A stretch of DNA of 64,000 bases, taken from contig JAEVLN010000031.1 of assembly GCA_018350325.1 (NCBI GenBank), forward strand, positions 355,472 through 419,471, written 5' to 3'. The translations under genes were made by a program, and so were the position numbers. The DNA comes from Globodera rostochiensis (taxonomy: Eukaryota; Nematoda; Chromadorea; Rhabditida; Heteroderidae). Below the pieces are notes generated by a model. It had not been told where the DNA came from and did no database searches. It saw nothing but the letters and a program-made list of their open reading frames with translations. Position 1 is the first letter of the stretch. Every line of letters begins with the position of its first letter. This document shows, in pieces, positions 53,977-63,700 of the stretch.

Positions 53977-54632
53977 ATGTCAATTTCGGCCGAATCAACC
54001 AATGAAGGAGACATAACAGCTGATCAGGGTAGGAACATCGCGATTTAATAAATATATTTATCAAATAATTGCCAATGTTTTCAGAACATTTATGGCCAAC
54101 TTTTCTCAATTTGAATCCATCCGAAGGATTGCGTCATTTACAGGACAAAATTGCCCAGGAATTTCAACAAACGATCAATTCGTCAACTTTAAGCGATGAT
54201 TTCGATATTGTGGCATTTGAAGAAGAGCTGAAAATGGAAATGGAAATGGAATTGAAGGAGGTGAAGGGGGAATTGAAGGGCATGAAGCAGTTGGAGGGGC
54301 AATTGAAGCAGTACAAGGAGGAATTGAAGAACATGAAGCAGTTGGAGGGGGAATTGAAAGAGGTCAAGGAGGAGTTGAAGCAGTACAAGGAGGAATTGAA
54401 GGGCATGAAGCAGTTGGAGGGGGAGTTGAAGGAGGTCAAGGAGGAGTTGAAGCAGTACAAGGAGGAATTGAAGGGCATGAAGCAGTTGGAGGGGGAGTTG
54501 AAGGAGGTCAAGGAGGAGTTGAAGCAGTACAAGGAAGAATTGAAACCGAACATGGAAGAATTGAAGCAGCAACAGAACCAAACGGAGAAAATTGGCAAGA
54601 TTTTTACAAAGCCCCAAAAGCTTTTCAATTAA
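53977..54632 (+). CDS. E/K-rich coiled-coil protein, copy 1
   Basis: Two exons, 53977-54028 (MSISAESTNEGDITADQ) and 54085-54632, after a possible trans-splice acceptor TTTTTGTAG. About 200 aa: acidic N-terminus (HLWPTFLNLNPSEGLRHLQD), TINSSTLSDDFDIVAFEEEL, then about 100 residues of tandem 24-residue units (core KQYKEELKGMKQLEGELKEV) predicted to form a long charged coiled coil, ending QQQNQTEKIGKIFTKPQKLF. No signal peptide. It could be cytoplasmic or nuclear. No family recognised. Antisense reading frames here are shadows. Confidence 0.7.
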
Positions 54633-54936
54633 AACGACTTTATTCTTTGCGAAAATGGACTAAATGTCAAAATTGAAATTGTTGAATTTTTATTCTAAAA
54701 TTATCTGAGATATGTTATTTGATGCACTGATTACACGAATTCGTATATAGAAAATTTTTTCACATTACTATAACTTTTATCCTACGGGCTTTGGTTTACT
54801 TAAATGTCCTTTTTTCCTTAATTTTCAAAAACAACCGATCAAAAAACAGCTTTAAATGCTCAATTTTGATTTTCTATTGACGAATTCGTAATCATCGCAT
54901 CAAATATTTACTAAGTAACTTTTTTCAAAGTAATTT

Positions 54937-55230
54937 TTGCTGATTCGTACTCAGCTCGACGAAAAGCTTCGACTATTTTTAGCCATTACAAATAGTTCCA
55001 ATTTACCTATTTTTTTTTGCACCATTTCAGTTTCCGATCAGTTTTTGTTGATGCAAAATGATCAGAAAGCATTGCTGGACAGAATTGCTGCACTTGAACA
55101 AAAGCAAGCGGCGAATGCTGAACAACAAAAAGCTGATCAAAAAGGACTGAGTGCAACGATTCATCTAGTGGGTTTAAAGAAGGCATTGGCTGATGTCAAT
55201 GCCGTGTCCAAGTTTCTATGTACATTAGGG
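54937..55230 (+). CDS. Q/E-rich exon, copy 1 (Groucho-gene-associated)
   Basis: After an acceptor at 55020-55029 (ACCATTTCAG) the frame reads [20 protein letters not shown], then [19 protein letters not shown] and [10 protein letters not shown]. It is helical and Q/A-rich. It may be an oligomerisation segment of the gene whose later exons follow, but I could not fix the 3' splice donor. A fragment of a TAGGGCTGTTCGAGAG element begins at 55228. Confidence 0.45.
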
Positions 55231-55473
55231 CTGTTCGAGAGTCTCGAGTCGAGCAATTTCTCGGTTTTTTGGGTCACAGTTCTCGGTCTTTTTTAGTGTC
55301 AGAAAATGAGACTTTTTTTGTACTGGTAAAGAAAGATTGGGTATGTATTTTTGGCTGAATTTGCATTAATTTATTGCAATTTTTTTTAAAGAAAGCATTT
55401 AAAAAAAATTAAATTTGCGCTTAAAAAATGTCGAAAGTGTAAATATTTGCTCATTTTTATCCAAATTTCTAAA

Positions 55474-56700
55474 ATTTAAAGTCGCTGCTTCATCACCACC
55501 AACAGCAACAACAACAGCCGCCGTTTAGTGGAGCGACGCCGCAGGGGATGATTCTTCCGCTTCAGCCGCAGGGGATCAATCCGCTTCAGCCGCAGGGGAT
55601 GAATCCGCTTCAGCCGCAGGGGATGAATCCGCTTCAGCCGCAGGGGATGAATCCGCTTCAGCCGCAGGGGATCAATCCGCATCAGCCGCAGGGGATGAAT
55701 CCGCTTCAGCCGCAGGGGATGAATCCGCTTCAGCCGCAGGGGATGAATCCGCTTCAGCCGCAGGGGATCAATCCGCATCAGCCGCAGGGGATGAATCCGC
55801 TTCAGCCGCAGGGGATCAATCCGCATCAGCCGCAGGGGATGAATCCGCTTCAGCCGCAGGGGATCAATCCGCATCAGCCGCAGGGGATGAATCCGCTTCA
55901 GCCGCAGGGGATCAATCCGCATCAGCCGCAGGGGATGAATCCGCTTCAGCCGCAGGGGATGAATCCGCTTCAGCCGCAGGGGATGAATCCGCTTCAGCCG
56001 CAGGGGATGAATCCGCTTCAGCCGCAGGGGATCAATCCGCATCAGCCGCAGGGGATGAATCCGCTTCAGCCGCAGGGGATGAATCCGCTTCAGCCGCAGG
56101 GGATCAATCCGCATCAGCCGCAAGTGCGTGGTGCCTCACAACAACCGCAGCCGGTGGCACAGCTCAAGCAACAGCAACATATGGCAGGCAAATATTGATC
56201 CCCAATGGCCCATTATCCGAACGAAAAGTTTACAATCTGTTCGATTTTGATCACACTCTTGATTTTAGGCTATTATTGGAATCGTCTCAATCAAATTTTT
56301 AGAACAATTTCATATACCCAAAAAAAGAGTTTTGCCATTTGTGTGTCCGTGTCATCATTTGTGTCCAATTCAGCGATGGCCCGTCAAGTGATGCAGAACA
56401 ACGATGTGCAGCTGCTCATGAGTCGGTTCAAAGAGGCCACCCAACGGGGACCAGACGATGTGGAGGCCTTTTTTGTGGAGTTGCGCAAATCGCCTCACTT
56501 GTTGAACGCGTTTTTGAAACATACCAAAAAAGTGCGTTGGGACTTTCTTTTTTTTTGGGAATTTTTCTAATTCTTTTGGCATGGCACCTTTCAGCAGGCA
56601 GATTTTTTGAACCGCCAAATGTTTCCCGGGTTGGGCGCGGGAAATGCTCCATTCGGCACAGCAGCTAAGCAGATTGGTGGATCAGATATCGATCAATGGT
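55474..56700 (+). CDS. Q/P-repeat protein with MARQVMQNND domain, copy 1
   Basis: An exon from about 55482 reads SLLHHHQQQQQPPFSGATPQ, then about 22 tandem octapeptides MNPLQPQG / INPHQPQG (24-bp units) and PQVRGASQQPQPVAQLKQQQ. A GC donor (CAG|GCAAAT) could join it to 56375-56530: MARQVMQNNDVQLLMSRFKE, then RGPDDVEAFFVELRKSPHLL. A last exon from 56596 (QADFLNRQMFPGLGAGNAPF ... DIDQW) has a stop at 56698. In copy 2 the same second exon splices instead into Groucho WD40 exons, so copy 1 is either a separate gene or a truncated Groucho 5' part. Confidence 0.5.
55548..56130 (+). repeat. 24-bp coding minisatellite, copy 1
   Basis: About 23 units of ATGAATCCGCTTCAGCCGCA with variants ATCAATCCGCATCAGCCGCA, arranged in higher-order pairs. 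It keeps the reading frame throughout. Confidence 0.9.
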
Positions 56701-56878
56701 GAAAACAATTATGGAAATATGTTTTCACATTTACATATAAATGACGAAAACAAATTTTACCCATTATTTGTATTTGGAGATTTATTTATTCATTTGAGCC
56801 ACCGGCAGCAATGCCATTTTACGATAAGAAAATCAATCCTTAAAAATGAGCTATTCCATAGATGGCCAAGGGGGGGGG

Positions 56879-57277
56879 TCGGCTCGAGAGGCGCCGCCGA
56901 GAAAAATTTTTGAAATTTTGACTCATTTTGTTAAAAAAGTTAATCAGTATTTTAGCAAAATTAAGCATTTTGCTTCGGAATTTCGAGGAAAAACTGGTTA
57001 GGTAAGAGTGGAGGATGTTCAGAAATTTTTTGAACTTTATAATGATATTTGTTAAGAAAATTGAAGCAAAAATTCAGGAAGATGTGATAAATTTATTTCA
57101 ATATAAAAAACTATTAAAACATTTTTATTATTGGTGTAAGATTATCTGAGTATAGGAAAATGATTGGGTGGAAGTGTATGTGAGTAGAGGAAAAACAACA
57201 AAACTTCGCAGTCAAGCGGGTTCCGAGCCAACACTCACCATAAGAATTATCGGGATGACTAACCACTAGATCATCTG
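56879..57277 (-). mobile_element. SINE-like unit
   Basis: The minus-strand tRNA-like head at 57203-57277 (A box GATCTAGTGGTTAGTC, B box GGCTCGGAACCCG) is followed about 300 nt downstream by a degenerate hairpin (GGCGCCGCCGAG at 56892). A CCGGGAC-rich repeat follows at 57340-57490. Confidence 0.5.
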
Positions 57278-57339
57278 TTTACTTGGGGGTATTCTTGTAA
57301 GAAAGATTGAAATTGTCAGTCGATGATCCCATCATTAGG

Positions 57340-57490
57340 AGTGTAAATTTAGTCCCGGTTGGTCCCGGTTCCGACGCGGGACCAAAAAACCGGGACCGGG
57401 ACTTTTAGACTTTAAAAGGTCCCGTCCCGACCGGGACCGGGACCTGAAAAAACCGGGAAATCCCGTCCCGGTCCCGTGCAACCCTAATTA
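57340..57490. repeat. CCGGGAC-rich MITE
   Basis: The ends TTAGGAGTGTAAATTTAGTC and the complement of GGTCCCGTGCAACCCTAA are related to the 23040 and 27418 families. No clear target duplication. Confidence 0.55.
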
Positions 57491-57774
57491 ATTCTTTAAC
57501 GATGAAATGCACAAAATGCCATTCTCCCCATCAATTCCCCGAGAGGCCAAACTTTCGTAAAACTTTTTGTTGTTCTCATTTTTGGCATTGTGCTCCCCCA
57601 GGAACTTTGAAAGAAGAATTCCCTCCGAAACACTTTACCCTTCCTTCCGGTGTTAAAAAAATAAAAAGAACATATTTTTTTTAAAGTTCTTGAAATTTGT
57701 ATAAATCATTTCAATTTTAAATTGGACTGAATTTAATTCAATCGCTAATGTTTCGAAAAAATTGATGCCCGGGG

Positions 57775-57920
57775 CATGAAATGGTCAATTGGCTTGGCAT
57801 CATTGCAATCTTTTTCTTCTACGTGCTGATTTTGATTGTTGGCATATGGACTCTGGCCGTAAGATGGATGCCACCAAAACTGGCATCAGCGATCAAACAG
57901 AAGAGCTCAACTTCCTAGCA
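57775..57920 (+). pseudogene. Choline-transporter-like exon fragment, copy 2
   Basis: Reads GHEMVNWLGIIAIFFFYVLI then LIVGIW, closely resembling the start of nematode/vertebrate high-affinity choline transporters (GIIAI.FFY.LIL.VGIW). It continues in another frame as SGRKMDATKTGISDQTEEL, where the family has a GRK motif, so one or two bases have been lost or gained after GIW. Only the first exon is present. A gene fragment carried with the segmental duplication. Confidence 0.55.
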
Positions 57921-58345
57921 TTCGGAATTGGCATAAAAAAGTGTCAATTAAAAAAACTGGCATTTGCCGTTCAAATTAGAGCCAACTTTTGTCTGGCATT
58001 TTTAAGATAATGCTAGCCGTTCAAAACATTGGCACGCTGGTCGGCATGCGTGCCAACCGAACAAGAGGCTAATAACCTCATCTTAAAAGTTAATCGGACT
58101 ATCAAAAAGCCACAAACAATCTGACTTCTGGGAGCCCTGATTTTAAGAAGTCAATATTTCGCTTTTTTTAATTCATATAAATTTTGTCTCAATTTATTAC
58201 AACGTAATTTTGAATTAATTCCTTTCCCACACAATTCTTTGGGTCAACATTTTGCTGGGAGCGAATAAAACAATCTGAGAGATTAATTCCCAACAACGAA
58301 AGTGCCTTCCTTACCCCCCCTTTTTGGGTCATCATTTGCCCAAAG

Positions 58346-58970
58346 TAACGTCCTTCAAATATTTTTAAGATTATCCCCAACTTTTAGTCAATAAAAAATT
58401 ATTCATTTAAAAAACTTTTTATGAATTTTTTTTTCATGTTTTATGGTTACGGTTTTTCCTTATAATAATGTTTAAGTCCGAATCAACCAACGGGAAGTGG
58501 GGGAAGGTTAATTTCTTACAAAACAAAAGACTCAACATTTGACAAAGTTAGGGATTTTCAAAATAATCGGTGAGTTCGTCCAACCAAAAAAATGAAAATT
58601 CCAGAACAGAAAAGTTGTAATTCAACCATAAATATTTTTAAAAAAGTGGAAATAATTTAAAAGTTTTACGAAAGCCGGGGATGATCTCTTTTAGGGTTTA
58701 GCCATTTTTTCTGCAGCTTCAAAAACATGGTTTAAATGGAACTTAAACATTGAAGTTTTAAGCATATTTGGGATTGCGAAAAATGCTGTTTTTCTGTAAT
58801 TTTTTATTCTATTTAAAAAAAATGTGAAATATTGACTGATATTCCATGTAAAATGAGCTGGAGATAGCGGTTAAATATTCTTTTTTTTTTTTTGCGAATT
58901 TCAAGCCAAAAATTCTTTGTTTTGTATTTGACTTTATTTACCAAATTTTTATCAAATTTTTGTAGTAAAA
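58346..58970. other. 5' flank of coiled-coil copy 2
   Basis: AT-rich and similar to 53530-53976. No separate gene. Confidence 0.4.
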
Positions 58971-58972
58971 AA

Positions 58973-59432
58973 ATGTCAATTTCGGCCGAGTCAACCAATG
59001 AAGGCGACATATTTCAAAAAACGATCAATTCATCAACTTTAAGCGATGACTTCGATTTTGTGGCACAAAATGGAAATGGTATAAGTGAAGCAAATAGTAA
59101 TTATATTTGGAAAAATAACATTAGAATCATTTACCTATTTAAAAATGTTTTCAGAACTTGGGGAAGCCGACACTTTGGGGGGCCAACACGAAATTGAAGA
59201 AGAGATGAAAATGGAGTTGAAGGAGGTGAAAGAGGAATTGAAGCAGTACAAGGAGGAATTGAAGGGCATGAAGCAGTTGGAGGGGGAGTTGAAGCAGTAC
59301 AAGGAGGAATTTAAACTGAACATGGAGGAATTGAAGCAGCAACAGAACCAAACGGAGAAAATTGGCATGCTTTTTTACCAAGCCCCAAAACCTTTTCAAT
59401 TTAAAACGACTTTTATTCTTTGCGAAAATTGA
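58973..59432 (+). CDS. E/K-rich coiled-coil protein, copy 2 (shorter)
   Basis: Starts MSISAESTNEGDIFQKTINS. It has an intron ending near 59153 (TTTTCAG), then ELGEADTLGGQHEIEEEMKM, ELKEVKEELKQYKEELKGMK and EELKQQQNQTEKIG, stopping at 59432. It lacks the HLWPTFLNLN segment and most of the 24-residue units of copy 1. The tail differs (MLFYQAPKPFQF). The donor of the first exon is near 59077 (AATG|GTATAAG). Confidence 0.6.
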
Positions 59433-60790
59433 CTAAAAGTCAGAATTGAAATTGTTAAATTTTTATTCTAAAATTATCTGAGATATGTTATTTGATGCAC
59501 TGATTACACGAATTCGTATATAGAAAAATTTTTCACATTACTATCTAACTTTTACCCTACGGGCTTTGGTTTACTTAAATGTCCTTTTTTCCTTAATTTA
59601 CAAAAATTTCAACCGATCAAAAACAGCTTTAAATGCTCAATTTTGATTTTCTATTGACGAATTCGTAATCATCGCTTCAAATATTTTTAGTAACTTTTTG
59701 CAAAGTAATTTTTGCTGATTCGTACTCAGCTCGACGAAAAGCTTTTCTTCTCGACTACTTTTAGCCCTTACAAATTAGTTCCAATTTACCTATTTTGTTT
59801 TTGCACCATTTCAGTTTCCGATCAGTTTTTGTTGATGCAAAGTGATCAGAAGGCATTGCTGGACAGAATTGCTGCACTTGAACAAAAGCAAGCGGCGAAT
59901 GCTGAACAACAAAAAGCTGATCAAAAAGGACTGAGTGCAACGATTCATCTTGTGGGTTTAAAGAAGGCATTGGCTGATGTCAATGCCATGTCCAAGTTTC
60001 TATGTACATTAGGGCTGTTCGAGAGTCTCGAGTCGAGCAATTTCTCGGTTTTTTGGGTCACAGTTCGCGGTCTTTTTTAGTGTCAGAAAATGAGACCTTT
60101 TTTGTACTGGTAAAGAAAGATTGGGTTTTTTGGTGGGAATTCATTACAGAATTCTGCGCTTGAATGATTCGAAAAATACATAATAAATCAAATTTAGAAA
60201 CGGACCGATCGTGATTCTCAATCAAAATAATTTGGCGCTCGACGGAGATTTTTCGGGATTCTCGACCAAAAAGTTTCGAGATTCACAATCTCGATTCAAT
60301 TTTACTTGAATTTAAAACTAATAAAACGGACAAAAGGTCCCGAAAATTGGACAAAATGTCCCCTTGCCCATGTATAATAAATACTGGATTAGTCTAAGGG
60401 TAGCACGGGACCTGGTTACCGTTTTTAGGTCCAGATCCCGGATTTTTGGTAACACATGAACCGGGACTAAATTTTACACCTTCTATTGTGACATCATTGA
60501 GCGACAGACCGATGACAGGGCGGTGATCTTGCGTCCTTTTTGACAAGAATCCCTCTCGAGTAAATCGATGGCCTAGTGGTTTTCTTTTCGACAAGGCTAA
60601 TGTTGTGTGTCCGGCCCCGTTTTTTTTGTTCCAAGCCGGAACGGAAGCATTTATGTATTTTTGGCTGAATTTGCATTAATTTATTGGAATTGCTTTTAAA
60701 GAAAGCATTTTTAAAAAATTAAATTTGCGCTTAAAAAATGTCGAAAGTGTAAATATTTGCTCATTTTTATCCAAATTTCTAAAATTTAAA
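59433..60790. other. Intron/intergenic of duplication copy 2
   Basis: Contains the [20 protein letters not shown] exon after TTTCAG at 59814 (to about 60000), a TAGGGCTGTTCGAGAG element fragment (60009), CTCGA-rich repeats near 60190-60290, and a CCGGGAC fragment at 60395-60480. The exon is the counterpart of that at 54937-55230. Confidence 0.45.
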
Positions 60791-63700
60791 GTCGCTGCTT
60801 CATCACCATCACCACCAAAAGCAACAACAACAACCGCCGTTTAGTGGAGCAACGCCGCAGGGGATGAATCCGCTTCAGCCGCTGGGGATGAATCCGCTTC
60901 AGCCGCAGGGGATGAATCCGCTTCAGCCGCAGGGGATGAATCCGCTTCAGCCGCAGGGGATGAATCCGCTTCAGCCGCAGGGGATGAATCCGCTTCAGCC
61001 GCTGGGGATGAATCCGCTTCAGCCGCTGGGGATGAATCCGCTTCAGCCGCTGGGGATGAATCCGCTTCAGCCGCAGGGGATGAATCCGCTTCAGCCGCAG
61101 GGGATGAATCCGCTTCAGCCGCAGGGGATGAATCCGCAGGTGGCACAGCCCCAACAGCAACTATTTCAGCAGCAACAGCAGCATATGACAGGCAAACACT
61201 GATCCCCAATGGCCCATTATTCGAACGAATAGTTTACAATCTGTTCGATTTTGATCACACTCTTGATTTTAGGCTATTATTGGAATCGTCTCAATCAAAT
61301 TTTTAGAACAATTTCATATACCCAAAAAAAGAGTTTTGCCATTTGTGTGTCCGTGTCATCATTTGTGTCCAATTCAGCGATGGCCCGTCAAGTGATGCAG
61401 AACAACGATGTGCAGCTGCTCATGAGTCGGTTCAAAGAGGCCACCCAACGGGGACCAGACGATGTGGAGGCCTTTTTTGTGGAGTTGCGCAAATCGCCTC
61501 ACTTGTTGAACGCGTTTTTGAAACATACCAAAAAAGTGCGTTGGGACTTTCTTTTTTTTTTTGGGAATTTTTCTATTCTTTTGGCATGGCCCCTTTCAGC
61601 AGAATGTCAACTTACCCGGCGCGTTGCCAGTCCATCAGCACGCCTATGCGTTTAAAATGTGTCCGGGGGAGTCAATGATGCCGGCGCTATTTCCCAACGA
61701 TGCTTCTCCTCACGGGGCGGACGTGCCGAAGTGAGTTTCTGGAAGAGTGTGTACGTACTACGGTACACATTAGGGCTGCTCGAGACTTGAAATTTACCGA
61801 GAGTCGGACCGAGAAATGATACCGAGCCTCGAGACCGAGACCAAAAAAAACCGAGAAAATTTCTTGGTTCGATAGACCGAGACTCTCGAGCAGCCCTAGT
61901 GCACATCACTTCAGTGTCCGATTTTAAGTGCCAGCAAATTTTGAAGGTTTAGAGTCAACTAAATCAAACAAACAAGATGCCATTCGAAAGCTCTAATTGA
62001 GAAGAATAATTTATAAGAAAAAGCCAAGCGGTTTAATTTGCATTTAAAAAGTTTACACCCATCGGGGTCTTCAATTTTATACAAATAACTTTTTCAGTTT
62101 TCACATTGTTAAACTTTGACTTAACAATTGCTTTATAAAGCCTAGAGCTTTTGAATGGCAAGGGTTCCCTAAACCCCGACTTTTTTAGTCGGGGTTTTCG
62201 TCCCCGACCCCGACTTTTTTGAATTTTTCGGGGTTTCTGCTGGGAAAAACCCCGACCCTCGGGGACGAAAACCCCGACCCTCGGGGACGAAAACCCCGAC
62301 CCTCGGGGACGAAAACCCCGACCCTCGGGGACGAAAACCCCGACCCTTGGGGACGAAAACCCCGACCCTCGGGGACGAAAACCCCGACCCTCGGGGACGA
62401 AAACCCCGACCCTCGGGGACGAAAACCCCGACCCTTGGGGACGAAAACCCCGACCCAGACTTTTCACGCACCCGAGGGGTCGTGGATGAACTCTACTTTG
62501 GGTGTTCTCTTCGGGGGGGGGGGCGGGGGTGTGGCGGGCAAAACGAGCTGTTTTGATTTGGCATTTTGTAAAAATTGGTTCAATCAAATTTTAAGGAGTC
62601 TGAAGCAAATTGGCGATTTGCCACACGGGGACGTCATTTGTGCTGTTACAATGGCACAGAATGGCCGTCACGTGTTTACCGGAGGCAGAGGCACCGTTAA
62701 AATGTGGGACATCGGTGAACGCCTTGGCCTCGTTGCCTCATCGACAGCCGCTGGAGGAACCAACGGCGGACGAGTCGGCACTCAGCCGTGGAGCCCCGTG
62801 AACACGTTCAATTGCCTGAAGGATTTTTACATCCGTTCCTGCAAGCTTTTCCCCGACGCGTCAACGTTGATTGTTGGCGGGGAGACGCGCACAATTTGTG
62901 TGTGGGATTTGAACAGCGAAAAGGTTCGAGGAGAGTACATTCAAGCTAGCGATCGGACCGACCGAGATTCTCGATCGAAATCTTGTTTGACGAATTTTTT
63001 TTTATCGAGATTTTTCAGTGATCTCGAATGAATCTCGATCGTTTAATTTTTGTTTTTCGAGCCAGTTTTGAGATTTTTCGAGATTCTCAAATCGAAATCT
63101 TGGTCGACGAATTTTTACCGAGACTTTTCAGCGATCTCGAACGATCCTTTAGCGTTTTAATTTTTTCCCGAGATTTTATCATATTTGAGATTGTAATCTC
63201 GATCAGTACTGAAGTACGAATTCTATTGTAATTCAAGTGAGAAGACTCATTCACCGCTTTTTTCTTCTGTTGAAGGTGAAGACAACGCTCGACTGCGAAG
63301 CGGAGGCATGTTATGCCCTGGCGATCACTCCCGACTGTCGCCTGTGCTTTTCCTGCTGCTCGAACGGTTCCGTTGGCATTTGGGACTTGCATAATGAGCT
63401 TAAAATTGGCCAACTCGATGGGCACACCGACGGTGTGAGCTGTATGGATCTTAGCGCCGACGGCGTTCGCTTGTGGACCGGTGGGCTGGACAGCTCAGTC
63501 CGGTGTTGGGATATTGGAGAGCGGGCTGAACTGAACAAGTACACCTTGGAGAGTCAGGTGAATCCGTGCAACAGGCAGCCGTAACCAGGGAACATTTTGG
63601 AAAGTGCAATGATCGTCATCTAGGCGCTAGCACTCGGATGAAGTTCCCATTTGAACCAGGGAGCTCAGATTACCTTCGAGAAAAAATGGCAAACGGCTTC

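Larger units (their letters stand above)
53328..56700 (+). repeat. Segmental duplication, copy 1
   Basis: Collinear with 57775-61600: choline-transporter-like fragment, E/K coiled-coil gene, [13 protein letters not shown] exon, Q/P-repeat exon and MARQVMQNND exon, with similar introns. Differences are repeat copy numbers, indels and the 3' end. Confidence 0.9.
57775..61680 (+). repeat. Segmental duplication, copy 2
   Basis: Direct repeat of 53328-56700. It has extra sequence at 57846-58200 and 60100-60660 and fewer coding repeats in both repeat genes. Confidence 0.9.

Noticed and set aside
53669..54016. 115-aa hydrophobic ORF before the coiled-coil gene
   Set aside because: AT-rich, overlaps the coiled-coil start codon region, and is broken in the duplicate at 58.7 kb.
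55476..56123. Minus-strand frame of RIHPLRLK repeats and similar at 60786
   Set aside because: Antisense of the 24-bp coding minisatellite; the plus frame fits upstream and downstream exons.
60550..60625. tRNA-like segment with GGCCTAGTGGTT
   Set aside because: No B box or stem pairing found; chance resemblance is likely.
62219..63031. 270-aa frame joining the 22-bp repeats to the WD40 exon
   Set aside because: The repeat part is intronic. The exon starts at 62596, where the phase matches the upstream exon ending at 61730.
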